DNA of 64,000 bases from Ulvibacterium marinum (GTDB taxonomy: Bacteria; Bacteroidota; Bacteroidia; Flavobacteriales; Flavobacteriaceae), in NCBI RefSeq assembly GCF_003626755.1, contig NZ_RBCJ01000001.1, positions 310,001-374,000 of the forward strand. The letters run 5' to 3'. The notes beneath the pieces were generated by a model. That model saw nothing but the letters and a program-made list of their open reading frames with translations, searched no databases and was not told where the DNA came from. The first letter of the stretch is position 1. Every line of letters starts with the position of its first letter. Both the position numbers and the translations under genes were made by a program. Positions 17,150 through 25,039 of this stretch are shown here, one piece after another.

Positions 17150-17335
17150 TTATCAATCCAATAGGAAAGTATTGGTTCCCAACTATAATGACCCAAATGA
17201 TGCATCTGCCCATGCTTTAATTCAAACTTTGTATCCTTCTAGAACCGTGGTCGGAATTGACGTAAGGAATTTATACGAAAATGGCGGAATGATACATTGT
17301 ATAACGCAACAACAACCAGTTGATCAAAGAAATTA
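17150..17335 (+). pseudogene. C-terminal remnant of agmatine deiminase
   Basis: In one frame the region reads KVLVPNYNDPNDASAHALIQ, then TLYPSRTVVGIDVRNLYENG and GMIHCITQQQPV before a stop. This is the conserved end of agmatine/peptidyl-arginine deiminases, including the catalytic Cys in GGMIHC. Upstream the matching frame is closed by a stop, and an earlier segment (IQPDSIPFK) also ends in a stop, so only a fragment of roughly 60 codons survives. The whole 16937-17404 stretch holds nothing else recognisable. Confidence 0.7.
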
Positions 17336-17404
17336 AACCCATTAATATTGCGTACAGGTGAGCAGTACTTATGCCGCCTATGCCTTACAATTGTTTTAGA
17401 AGGC

Positions 17405-18097
17405 CTACTCCTTTAAATAAACAAGTCGCTCCAGCCTTGCCAGTTCCTTATCATCCACATACTTGCCAATTTCCTTTCTAAACTGCGCCATACTGTTATA
17501 AGGTCTGTATTCCTCAAATTCGTGGGCCATACGGTTCCCTACTCCAGGCAAGGCCTTAATATCCTCTTCCGTGGCCGAATTCAGTTCTACCGGTACAAAT
17601 ACATAATTCTCGTAGCGGGATACCTCATCCTCATCCACATATTTGCCAATTTCCCTTCTAAATTGCAATGAGCTAGTGTACGGCCGGTACTCCTCAAACT
17701 CATGTGCCATACGGTCACCGACACCCGGTATCATCTTAAAATCCGCCTCAGCAGTGGTATTCAAATTAAAGGGAACAAACACTTTTCTGTAGAGTTCCTC
17801 CTTATTATCATCTCCTACCAGTACATCAAAATCGTTCATGCTCAAAAAAGGTCTTTGATCCAGAATCTGGGCGACCATTTCTTTTGAAAGTCCGATTCCG
17901 TCTAAATCCGCCTCAGTAGCGAGGTTAGCGTTCAAAACTACCTTGGTATCCAAATTTTCCGCTTTTTTACCGGTGCTGGTATCAGATTCTTCCACAGTTG
18001 TTTCTTTAGATGTATCCTTCCCTTTTGATTCTTTACAGGATACCATTACCGTACCGACCAATGTGAGCACTACAATTAATTTTCCAAATTTTCTCAT
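17405..18097 (-). CDS. helix-hairpin-helix (ComEA-like) lipoprotein
   Basis: 230 residues with a lipobox (VGTVMVSC, Cys near 21) and an acidic linker. Three helix-hairpin-helix modules follow: one degenerate (about 60-100) and two nearly identical (about 115-165 and 175-225), each with PGVG(D/N)RMAHEFEEYRPY and (Q/R)EIGKYVD. HhH motifs bind DNA backbone in ComEA competence proteins; here the lipid anchor would place them at the membrane. Its start overlaps the stop of the next upstream gene by 4 bp (ATGA), so they are translationally coupled. Confidence 0.82.
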   Translation of the reverse strand: MRKFGKLIVVLTLVGTVMVSCKESKGKDTSKETTVEESDTSTGKKAENLDTKVVLNANLATEADLDGIGLSKEMVAQILDQRPFLSMNDFDVLVGDDNKEELYRKVFVPFNLNTTAEADFKMIPGVGDRMAHEFEEYRPYTSSLQFRREIGKYVDEDEVSRYENYVFVPVELNSATEEDIKALPGVGNRMAHEFEEYRPYNSMAQFRKEIGKYVDDKELARLERLVYLKE

Positions 18098-18531
18098 CGT
18101 TTTTGTTTTATAAGTATTACATATGAATAACCGATCAATGCCAAGACAATCATGCTAAAGGGTGCGAGTGTAGGTAGGGCCCCAGATAAACTTTCTACAA
18201 AAAGATCCCAACCACGCGCCGTGGGTTTCATCTCTTGTTCAAATTCATAATTGGCAAGAAGATGCAAAAAAGCACCATAGACCCCACTGAGAGCCGTTAA
18301 CACCAAAACTGATTTGAACAGTTTCAAGGTCAAATTCGTTTTTCGAAAAAAAAGAACTATTAGGGTCAAAATTGACGTGCCGATACAAAGGATCGGAATC
18401 AATTGTTGCACTCCTTCGTAATGATCTAGCAGATACAATTCCAAAACAGTACCAACCGTCATGAATACGAAAGCCGCTAAAAGAATCCGTTTTAAACCTA
18501 AGTACTGAAATTTGTTTTGATCGTTTTGCAT
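18094..18531 (-). CDS. four-helix membrane protein, unknown
   Basis: 145 residues from the ATG at 18531; a longer reading to 18600 adds 23 residues without helices, so the internal start before QNDQNKFQYLGLKR is preferred. Four predicted membrane segments. No family recognised. Coupled with the HhH lipoprotein gene by a 4-bp overlap. Confidence 0.65.
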   Translation of the reverse strand: MQNDQNKFQYLGLKRILLAAFVFMTVGTVLELYLLDHYEGVQQLIPILCIGTSILTLIVLFFRKTNLTLKLFKSVLVLTALSGVYGAFLHLLANYEFEQEMKPTARGWDLFVESLSGALPTLAPFSMIVLALIGYSYVILIKQKR

Positions 18532-18663
18532 TAGGGAACCAAAAATACGTAGGAAAGCTTGGCAATAAAAATTATCTAGATGAATTCTAAATAAAATCAT
18601 GTGTTGGATATAGGAATGCTAAGTTGTAACTATCAAAATCTAGGTAGCCACCAAAGAATCGGA

Positions 18664-18680
18664 TTAAAAAACAAGTCTTT
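18664..18680 (+). repeat. 17-bp repeat shared with 9475-9491
   Basis: TTAAAAAACAAGTCTTT occurs identically at both places, each time in an intergenic stretch. Its flanks differ. Confidence 0.5.
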
Positions 18681-18805
18681 ATACGATAACTTCGCACCCA
18701 ATTTTTATCAAAGTGCAACCCGGACACAACCAAATGGCAATCCCACCATCTATAGTAATAGAAGATAAAATTGTGGAAAACAGAACAGTGTTAAAAAAAC
18801 ATCAA

Positions 18806-19177
18806 ATGAAAAGGAAAGTTATGTATTTGGCTCTTAGTACAATAGCAATATTCGTTTTGATCGGGTGTTCAAAAGATGGAAATGACCCAAGCCCAATTGA
18901 ATTGGGAGTGTGGATTTCATTGGACAAGAGCGATACCCTGGATTTTAGGACCCGGAATGATTTCTACAAATCGAACGGATTTATGCAAAACGACCATTAT
19001 GATTATGAATTACAATCCATGGATTCGATTCAAATTGTTTATAGTGGAAAGCTTTTTATTATGGTAGCACCAACAAATCACAAATATTCCGTGACCCAAG
19101 ACGAACTGACCATAGATTTCGAAAGTCGATCTAGTTTTGGATTTGAGGACAAAGTGATAACTTATACAAGGGAATAA
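18806..19177 (+). CDS. small lipoprotein, unknown
   Basis: 123 residues from the ATG at 18806: MKRKVMYLALSTIAIFVLIG followed by the lipobox Cys and SKDGNDPSP. The reading to 18713 adds a non-signal N-terminus and is less likely. The mature part is beta-rich with a WISLDKSDTLDFR start, resembling lipocalin-like or DUF-type secreted Bacteroidota proteins. No family assigned. Confidence 0.65.
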   Translation: MKRKVMYLALSTIAIFVLIGCSKDGNDPSPIELGVWISLDKSDTLDFRTRNDFYKSNGFMQNDHYDYELQSMDSIQIVYSGKLFIMVAPTNHKYSVTQDELTIDFESRSSFGFEDKVITYTRE

Positions 19178-19228
19178 ATAGGTGTAGCCCTTCCCTTTCG
19201 CACATCTACGGAATAGAAGGAAGCACTA

Positions 19229-19759
19229 ATGATGACCCGATGGTGCTTCGTGCAGGCGGGATTCACTACAAACCGTAGTAGCCAATTAAACCATTTACAT
19301 AAAGTGAAATTAATTAAACGAACCCAACTATCAATAGGTGACAAAAGAGGGGTTCTCGGCCTGTGGAATTATGAGTATGAGGAAAAATTAAATTATGAAA
19401 CGCTTCAGGAATTTGAAATTTACCTCGAAAGTTTAACCGAACAATTCCATAACAGTATTAAAGCATGGAAATCAAAGAATCAAAGGTTGGTTCTTTGACT
19501 TTATCCATGAAAACGGAAAGTGGTTTGCCATAATTTTAAAGCCCAAAAAATCAGGGCAACGGCTTGGATACCGGCAATTGTCGGAGTTTCAATAGTACTT
19601 TTGATCGCATTAAAAAAGCCATTTGGTAGATTTCCTTCTGTGCTGCTAATTTTGGCATTTGGAATATTAACGACTTGCATGTGTATTGCGTTTTTGTCTC
19701 AATCATATCAACCTATCAGAAAAAAAATCATTTTCAGTGCACTGTCAGTTTCTGCCTGA
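19229..19759 (+). pseudogene. degenerate coding remnants in a gene-poor stretch
   Basis: Within 19178-19977, frame 1 encodes SIGDKRGVLGLWNYEYEEKL... to about 19498. A shifted frame then continues plausibly with IKGWFFDFIHENGKWFAIIL near 19470-19540, and a third frame (19520-19759) encodes two hydrophobic segments ending in a stop. The protein-like character jumps between frames, so these look like decayed genes. Parent family not recognised. Confidence 0.35.
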
Positions 19760-19829
19760 ACAACCATTTTATATGAAATGCGTAGATTGAAAAATATGGG
19801 CGGTTAAGATCGACCATCAAAAAACTGAA

Positions 19830-19954
19830 CACCATACAACAACAGCGGCCCAGGAACAGCCTCAAACCGTTTTTGCGTATAATTAAGTATCTTGTTGGTT
19901 AAAAGCAATAGTAATTTACTTCGCTACCACTCTTATACGAAACCGTTCGCAGCG
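19830..19954 (+). repeat. attC-like palindromic site 6
   Basis: Left arm CACCATACAAC (19830-19840), right arm CCGTTCGCAGCG with GTTCGCAGCG at 19945-19954. The centre shares AGCGG and ACCGTTTTTGCGT with the site at 12575-12711, so these are diverged copies of one repeat family. It precedes an AraC/VOC gene pair. Confidence 0.5.
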
Positions 19955-19977
19955 ACCAAAATAAAAGAAACCGTAAA

Positions 19978-20424
19978 ATGGAAAATAGCTATCCCAAAAT
20001 GTATTTGTACAAGAGAATAGTTCAGGCGAAACTATTTATTGACAACAATTTTTGTGATAAAATTGACCTTGATAATATTTCGGATGAATCCCATTTTTCT
20101 AAATTTCATTTTATTCGACTTTTTAAGGACATTTATGGAAAGACCCCACATAAATATTTGACTTCCATAAGGATAGAAGAAGCTAAGCGGCATTTAAAAA
20201 AAGGAATTTCAATTATGGAATGTTGTTTTGCCGTTGGGTTCGATAGTCCGAGTTCGTTTACGGGACTTTTCAAAAAGGAAGTTGGTTTTACTCCTAAGGA
20301 ATATCAATCCCGACAATTACAAAGAAAAGTGGAGATAACCGATAAGCCTCTGAAATTTATTCCAAATTGTTTCGCTGAGACCAAAGGTTGGACAAAGAAT
20401 AGCAATTTTCAAGAAGTTGTTTAG
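19978..20424 (+). CDS. short AraC-family DNA-binding protein
   Basis: 148 residues, essentially only the double helix-turn-helix (about 10-110): ISDESHFSKFHFIRLFKDIYGKTP, then CCFAVGFDSPSSFTGLFKKEVGFTPKEYQ. No ligand domain. It lies 45 bp before a VOC-family gene on the same strand and presumably forms an operon with it, a common arrangement in Flavobacteriaceae. Confidence 0.85.
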   Translation: MENSYPKMYLYKRIVQAKLFIDNNFCDKIDLDNISDESHFSKFHFIRLFKDIYGKTPHKYLTSIRIEEAKRHLKKGISIMECCFAVGFDSPSSFTGLFKKEVGFTPKEYQSRQLQRKVEITDKPLKFIPNCFAETKGWTKNSNFQEVV

Positions 20425-20469
20425 AGGTTAGTTGATGAGCTTTGAGGCTCACAACTAAAATTTGGAAAG

Positions 20470-20886
20470 ATGATTACAAAATTAAACCATGTTAGCGTAT
20501 TTGTACTAAACCAGGATAGTGCATTGGACTTTTATGTAAACAAATTGGGTTTTAAAATCCATACTGATGCCCCAATGGGCCCCGGTATGCGTTGGCTCAC
20601 CGTTTGCCCGCCGGAACAACCCGAACTTGAAATCTCTTTGATGCCGATAGAAGATGGCATGATGTTTAAAGATGGAGCAGCGGAACAAATGAAAGAATTA
20701 GTCAAAAAAGGCACATTTGGTTTCGGCGTTTTCGAATGTAACGATTTACTTGCAACGTATGAAGAGCTAAAGACTAAAGGTGTAGTTTTCAAGAAAGAAC
20801 CGACCAAGGAATTTTATGCCTACGAAGCTTTGTTTGTTGATGACTCTGGGAACTGGTTTTCCTTATGTGAGAAAAAGAAAGAATGA
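20470..20886 (+). CDS. VOC-family (glyoxalase/bleomycin-resistance-like) protein
   Basis: 138 residues with two beta-alpha-beta-beta-beta units: LNHVSVFVLNQDSALDFYVNK with the first metal-ligand His, and a second half with FGFGVFECNDLLATYEEL and ALFVDDSGNWFSLCEKK. The terminal Glu in the expected ligand region is not certain. Such proteins include glyoxalase I, dioxygenases and antibiotic-binding proteins; substrate unknown. It follows the AraC gene and ends 22 bp before a terminator at the chromosomal edge of the integrative element. Confidence 0.82.
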   Translation: MITKLNHVSVFVLNQDSALDFYVNKLGFKIHTDAPMGPGMRWLTVCPPEQPELEISLMPIEDGMMFKDGAAEQMKELVKKGTFGFGVFECNDLLATYEELKTKGVVFKKEPTKEFYAYEALFVDDSGNWFSLCEKKKE

Positions 20887-20907
20887 GAGCTTCTGGCCAA
20901 AAAGGGT

Positions 20908-20949
20908 AAAAAAGAAGGAGCCACACAAGAGTGTGGCTCCTTCTTTTTT
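20908..20949. terminator. bidirectional terminator next to the tRNA-Asn fragment
   Basis: A 16-bp stem (AAAGAAGGAGCCACAC with its complement, loop AAGA) with A and T runs on both sides. It terminates the VOC transcript on the plus strand and probably was the original terminator of tRNA-Asn on the minus strand before integration. Confidence 0.85.
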
Positions 20950-20992
20950 GCTCCCCCTCTTGGGCTCGAACCAAGGACCCTCTGATTAACAG
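20949..20992 (-). repeat. attachment-site copy (tRNA-Asn 3' fragment)
   Basis: Identical over 44 bp to the 3' half of tRNA-Asn at 29741-29784, beginning one base outside the encoded 3' end. It lacks the D-arm half, so it is not a functional tRNA gene. Confidence 0.92.
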
Positions 20993-21098
20993 CGTCTCCG
21001 AATGGGGTACAAGCAAATTTTAAAAATCGCATATTTTATTGAATATCAGTGTTTTAATAATTTTTGTTGTCAAACAAAATCAATTGAAACCAACTTTT

Positions 21099-21120
21099 TG
21101 CGTGCAAATTGCGTGCAAAT
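21099..21120 (+). repeat. tandem TGCGTGCAAAT pair, candidate integrase arm sites
   Basis: Two direct copies (21099-21109 and 21110-21120) abut 13 bp upstream of the integrase start. A third copy in the same orientation lies at 29685-29695, 46 bp inside the right repeat. The position suits integrase arm-type binding. Confidence 0.6.
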
Positions 21121-21133
21121 TTTTTTATAACTT

Positions 21134-22360
21134 ATGTTCATGAACACGAGTATAAAACTAAGTTTGGACACCCGTAGAATGACCCAAAATGGATGTTTCC
21201 CGATTATTTTGAGGTTGACCCATTTTAGAAAAACCACTTCAATAGAAACAGGCCATTATGTGCCAGAGGAATACTGGGATCATCACAGATGTAAAGTAAA
21301 AAGAAATTTTCCAGATGTTGACTCAGTTCATCTGATGAATACTCTTTTATTAAAAAAACAAGTTAAGGCACAGGAGGTTATCAATAAACTAGCCGATAAT
21401 GACCAACTAGATAGACTTTCTGCCAAAGATATTGCTGATAAAATAGTTAACCGAAAGCGATTCAATTCCTTCTATGAATTTGGTCTTAAAAAGGCTGAAG
21501 AGCTTAAAAAAGAAAAACGAATTGGAACATCCAGAAATTACTCGGGAATCATCGGCAGACTAAAAGGATTTACAAACAACAGGGATTTAAAATTCAATGA
21601 GCTCAACATTGAATTCTTAAAACGATTTGAAAGACACCATTTATCAAAACCTGGTAATTCCGTTAATGGAATAGCATCTTACATGAGAACAATAAAGGCA
21701 ATTTACAACAAGGGCATCATGGAAGGCATGGTTGATGAATCCCTATATCCTTTTAAATACTACACCATTAAAACAAAACCCACGGAAAAAAGAGCAATTA
21801 AAATTGAGAGTATAAAGAAAATATTGGAAATGAAAACGGAGGTAGGTTCCAAGCATTTTCACTATCGAAATTACTTTGTCCTCTCCTACCTCATGTTAGG
21901 CATATCCTTTATTGATATGGCTTTTTTGAGAAGAGATAATATTATCGATGGTCGCGTCAAATTTCAAAGACGAAAAACAGGTAAGCGCTACGATATCATT
22001 ATAACCGATCGAATCAAACCCATTATTGAATACTATCTGAAAAATCCCAGTCCCTCCGGCTTTCTATTACCTATTATTTACCGGAATACTTTAGAATTAC
22101 AGTACAAAGATGCTCAATGGGAACTTAAAAGATACAATCTTGGCCTAAAGGAAATCGCAAAGAAATGTGAGATTCAAGAGCGTTTAACTTCCTATGTTTC
22201 AAGACACAGTTTTGCGACCCATGCCATGTTCAAAAAAGTTCCCTTAGAAGCTATATCTACGATGCTCGGTCACAATAAATTGAGTACAACACAAATTTAC
22301 CTAAAGTCCTTACCGAGCGACATACTTGATACTTATCAGTTAGAATTGAACTCCTTATGA
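21134..22360 (+). CDS. tyrosine recombinase (integrase) of the tRNA-Asn element
   Basis: 408 residues. N-terminal arm-binding-like domain (KLSLDTRRMTQNGCFPIILRLT), SAM-like core-binding domain (about 105-210), catalytic domain (about 215-400). Visible catalytic blocks: the Lys region in RRKTGKRYD, SRHSFATHAMF, MLGHNKLSTTQIYL with the nucleophile Tyr. The usual first Arg is not in its place: the box reads LGISFIDMAFL, as in the Bacteroides IntDOT type, which also lacks Arg I. The start could also be two codons further in (MNTS). It lies at the left end, next to att and the tandem 11-mers, and is certainly not IntI-like. Confidence 0.93.
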   Translation: MFMNTSIKLSLDTRRMTQNGCFPIILRLTHFRKTTSIETGHYVPEEYWDHHRCKVKRNFPDVDSVHLMNTLLLKKQVKAQEVINKLADNDQLDRLSAKDIADKIVNRKRFNSFYEFGLKKAEELKKEKRIGTSRNYSGIIGRLKGFTNNRDLKFNELNIEFLKRFERHHLSKPGNSVNGIASYMRTIKAIYNKGIMEGMVDESLYPFKYYTIKTKPTEKRAIKIESIKKILEMKTEVGSKHFHYRNYFVLSYLMLGISFIDMAFLRRDNIIDGRVKFQRRKTGKRYDIIITDRIKPIIEYYLKNPSPSGFLLPIIYRNTLELQYKDAQWELKRYNLGLKEIAKKCEIQERLTSYVSRHSFATHAMFKKVPLEAISTMLGHNKLSTTQIYLKSLPSDILDTYQLELNSL

Positions 22361-22841
22361 TTTGATTACAAATCTTTCTTCTAAATATCAACTAATACAT
22401 GAAAAAATAATATCTGATTTTTTAAAGCTCCATAAAACGTTCGATTAATGACACAACAATTAAGATTGCTTAAGAAGTCATACTTTTCAAAAAATGCTTC
22501 TATGTTTTATAGTACCCGCTTTGACCCATATGCATCTTCATTGTTCAAATATTTCGATGTTCCCGGAATACGCTTAAAAGAGTTATCCGAGATAAAAATC
22601 ATACGAACTGAAAGGAAAACGGCTTAGATAAATAACTAAACCAAATGACCAATGGTTGTATTGTTCTATTTCATCAATGGATTTCCTTTAGGGCGCACCC
22701 GACCAGTATACTACCTATGATTGTCGCCACGAAACTTTGAAGGTGGTAGCCTTTACCGACCTTGATTCAAATGTAATGTTCAGTTCGGTCAAGTTGTACA
22801 TGGAGATGTCATCGGTATTTGGGAAATAACCCGAACAAAAA
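22361..22841. other. gap after integrase with possible gene remnants
   Basis: An ATG-initiated 59-codon frame (22448-22627) encodes a basic peptide with RFDPYASSLFKYFDVPGIRL; coding status unproven. Further on, a frame around 22730-22825 reads VVAFTDLDSNVMFSSVKLYM before a stop without a start, which looks like a leftover gene end. No promoter, RNA or repeat recognised. Confidence 0.35.
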
Positions 22842-23591
22842 TTATTTACGTTCCTCGTTCAGGAAAATAATCGCTGTTTCCAATTGCCCGTTCCAATTTT
22901 GAAAATCATGCTGCCCTCTGGTTTTGATGAATCTTAACTCGTACCCTTTCGATAAGTACAATCCCTTTAGGGGTTCGATATAGGCCTCTGCATCGTTGGT
23001 ACCCGTGGATATATATATTTTCAGACTCTTGTTCGTGCTGAATGCTATCTCCTTTAGGAAGGCATCACAGGGATAGGTTATAGGCGACAGGAGGGCGTAC
23101 TTTGAAAATAGATCGGTCCTTCCCGAGAAGTAGGCGGCATTGAGTGCCCCAAAGGAAATCCCGATCAGAATCCGGTTCTTGGGTCGCGAATCTACTGCCA
23201 TCTGGGATTCTACTAGAGGAACCAATTCCTCCCCGAAAAATTGGGCATATAGCGGATTGCAGAAGAAGTCTTCGTTTCTGTGGTCCACGCCTGTTCGTGA
23301 ATCTATGGACGATACGAAGACATAATGGGCAGCTGGTATCCTATGGGTTCCCGTAAGTTCCCTGAGCTTGTCCAAGGTTCCGCTTTCAACCATTTTTCTA
23401 CCGTCGGTGATATAAACGAACGGGGAATTTTCGGAGACTGGCCCAAGGGAATTTATTTGCACCGAAATGGACCGGGACAGTATCTTACTATCGACCGCGA
23501 GAATTTCGCCATCCGTTGCGGAAATCTGGCAATTTGCAAAGACTACCGTCAACATGGGAAATAGGAACAATAAAATTCTCGGAAGACGCAT
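22842..23591 (-). CDS. secreted alpha/beta hydrolase (esterase D / enterochelin-esterase-like)
   Basis: 249 residues from the ATG at 23591, which gives a clean signal sequence (MRLPRILLFLFPMLTVVFAN, possibly a lipobox at ANC); the longer reading to 23708 has no signal and runs through a terminator. Fold elements: FVYITDGRKM, RIPAAHYVFVSSIDSR, the nucleophile elbow GISFGALNAAY and a late GQHDF with the catalytic His. Family members hydrolyse carboxyl esters, including siderophore esters. Cargo of the tRNA-Asn element; no ECF motif precedes it. Confidence 0.8.
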   Translation of the reverse strand: MRLPRILLFLFPMLTVVFANCQISATDGEILAVDSKILSRSISVQINSLGPVSENSPFVYITDGRKMVESGTLDKLRELTGTHRIPAAHYVFVSSIDSRTGVDHRNEDFFCNPLYAQFFGEELVPLVESQMAVDSRPKNRILIGISFGALNAAYFSGRTDLFSKYALLSPITYPCDAFLKEIAFSTNKSLKIYISTGTNDAEAYIEPLKGLYLSKGYELRFIKTRGQHDFQNWNGQLETAIIFLNEERK

Positions 23592-23662
23592 ATATTGATA
23601 TTTAAAAGTAGTGGATTTTGTTTTCCTGGAAGTAGGAGCCCTAATATAACCGAACAAAAAGG

Positions 23663-23695
23663 GAGTGATATTAAGCATTGGTATCACTCCCTTCT
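23663..23695 (-). terminator. terminator after the secreted SRPBCC gene
   Basis: On the minus strand GGGAGTGATA and TATCACTCCC form a perfect 10-bp stem followed by TTTTTG. It lies 27 bp after the stop at 23722, so the esterase gene downstream is a separate unit. Confidence 0.8.
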
Positions 23696-23721
23696 CATTT
23701 AAGAACATATAAGATAACCGA

Positions 23722-24231
23722 TTATTTGGAGGCCATAGTGGCCACGTTGGCCAACATGTCGTCAGATGCCTGGTTCAAAAACCCATTGAACTGTTCCTCG
23801 GTCATTTGAGGGTTCTCCATGAACTTGTCGTAGGATGATGTCCACACGATCATCGACCGGTTGTATCCCAAGTCCACCACCTTGAAATTGCTGACAAGGC
23901 CCGCCGCGGGCACCCCCTCTACCACGGCATAGGTATAACTGCGTGCAGTATCGTCAAAGTCAAGGATATTTTCCTTGAACTTTCCCTTTCCATCGGGTGC
24001 CGTGCATACCCTTGAACCTCCGGCGCCCTTGGGACCGGAATAGTCGACCTTGGCCACAAAGCTGGATACCTCGTCGATGTTGTCAAGTTTACGGAGTTCA
24101 CTCCAGACATCGTCCGCCGAGGCCTCCACCACCTTGGTCTTCGTAATCTTGGCATCCTTCTTTTGGGCGTTCACTAGGGCAAATCCAAATAGGATGACCG
24201 CTAATACTGTTACATTTTTAATACGTTTCAT
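23722..24231 (-). CDS. secreted SRPBCC-fold protein (element copy)
   Basis: 169 residues with a signal peptide (VILFGFALVNAQ). Mature helix-grip domain: ASADDVWSELRKLDNIDEVSSFV, GGSRVCTAPDGKGKFKE, VVDLGYNRSMIVWTSSYDKF and NPQMTEEQF close to the end. It aligns along its length with the cassette protein at 12060-12566, so the two modules share this component. It is preceded by ECF promoter B1. Probably a periplasmic or secreted binder of a hydrophobic molecule (inference from the fold). Confidence 0.85.
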   Translation of the reverse strand: MKRIKNVTVLAVILFGFALVNAQKKDAKITKTKVVEASADDVWSELRKLDNIDEVSSFVAKVDYSGPKGAGGSRVCTAPDGKGKFKENILDFDDTARSYTYAVVEGVPAAGLVSNFKVVDLGYNRSMIVWTSSYDKFMENPQMTEEQFNGFLNQASDDMLANVATMASK

Positions 24232-24260
24232 TTTCTATTTTTTAAAGGTTAATGCTTCTT

Positions 24261-24286
24261 GGATTCAAAATAGCTTCCCATGTGAC
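24261..24286 (-). promoter_or_regulatory. ECF promoter B1: TGTCACAT-N13-GAATCC
   Basis: On the minus strand GTCACAT (24286-24280), 13 bp, GAATCC (24266-24261), about 30 bp before the start at 24231. Confidence 0.75.
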
Positions 24287-24305
24287 AGGATTTTAAAAAA
24301 AAGAA

Positions 24306-24920
24306 TCACATCAATTGGCCGATGACCATCTCGATACGGCTTACCGCTTTTGCAAACAGGGGTGCTGCGCTTTCCGCAAATTTAGGATGGCCTATCAACT
24401 GGAACATATCGTCCCTATCGTCCCATTCAACCATCCCACCCATGGAAGGACTGAAATAACGTCCGTCCTCCCGTACAGCTTCCACAGGGCCGAACTGTGC
24501 CCTTATCACGGGGGCCGGTCTACCGTACGATTGCCTGATGGGTTCCGACACCTCAAAGAACTCCTGTAATAAATGGGCATTTTCGGGCACGGTCCAAGCA
24601 GTAAAGAACTCGTAGCACTTTTTTCGGTCCAGCTCGAAAGAGACATCCCCCTGTACCTTAAAAAGGGTGTAGCGGATGGATTCGATACCATTGCCCGTCT
24701 CGATAGTTGGGGTTTGGTCTGGATTATCAACGGCTTGGACAATATAGCAATCGGGCCTTTCGAATTCACCATTGGGTTGGGAGGTGACCTGGAACACCGC
24801 CATGGTATCGAGATTGGCGATGGCCCTTTCGATGGCGGCCATCGAACCTGAGACCAAAGAGAAGCGATAGAGGTTCTCCTTTTTAAAATGTAGCGTACTG
24901 TTTTCGGAAATGGATTTCAT
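24306..24920 (-). CDS. unknown protein with C-terminal DUF1330-like dimeric-barrel segment
   Basis: 204 residues from the ATG at 24920 (MKSISENS). The longer frame to 24953 must be wrong if promoter B2 is real, because its -10 box lies at 24948-24943, inside that extension. The C-terminal part (about 115-204) has SYGRPAPVIRAQFGPVEAV, MVEWDDRDDMFQLIG and FAESAAPLFAKAVSRIEM, the strand-helix pattern of DUF1330 small dimeric barrel proteins; the N-terminal half may be a second such unit. No signal peptide. Cytoplasmic enzyme or binder of unknown substrate, probably in the sigma regulon. Confidence 0.6.
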   Translation of the reverse strand: MKSISENSTLHFKKENLYRFSLVSGSMAAIERAIANLDTMAVFQVTSQPNGEFERPDCYIVQAVDNPDQTPTIETGNGIESIRYTLFKVQGDVSFELDRKKCYEFFTAWTVPENAHLLQEFFEVSEPIRQSYGRPAPVIRAQFGPVEAVREDGRYFSPSMGGMVEWDDRDDMFQLIGHPKFAESAAPLFAKAVSRIEMVIGQLM

Positions 24921-24942
24921 AACTTGTTGTTTGTACCCACTT

Positions 24943-24968
24943 GGATGCGGCAAGGCCTTTCATGTGAC
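24943..24968 (-). promoter_or_regulatory. ECF promoter B2: TGTCACAT-N13-GCATCC
   Basis: Minus strand GTCACAT (24968-24962), 13 bp, GCATCC (24948-24943). Back to back with promoter B3: the two GTTGTCAC boxes form a divergent inverted pair 30 bp apart, centred near 24983. Confidence 0.75.
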
Positions 24969-24997
24969 AACTTTTTCAAAAAAAATCCATTTAAGTT

Positions 24998-25023
24998 GTC
25001 ACACTTTGTAGAACCATGAATCC
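24998..25023 (+). promoter_or_regulatory. ECF promoter B3: TGTCACAC-N13-GAATCC
   Basis: GTCACAC at 24998-25004, 13 bp, GAATCC at 25018-25023. The -10 box overlaps the first ATG of the sigma reading frame (25016), so translation must begin further downstream, at 25040. Confidence 0.78.
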
Positions 25024-25039
25024 AAGAAATAAACATTCA

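Noticed and set aside
9475-18680. 17-bp repeat as the ends of a transposon
   Set aside because: Flanks differ, there is no target duplication or transposase, and both copies have the same orientation; chance or a short shared motif cannot be excluded.
20949-20992. tRNA-Asn-like sequence as a second tRNA gene
   Set aside because: Only the 3' 44 bp are present; the D-arm and 5' acceptor strand are missing. It is the attachment-site copy.
21134-22360. Integrase as the IntI of the cassette array
   Set aside because: It lies inside the tRNA-Asn element, has an IntDOT-like catalytic box and sits beside its own att and arm-like repeats. Nothing links it to the cassette sites.
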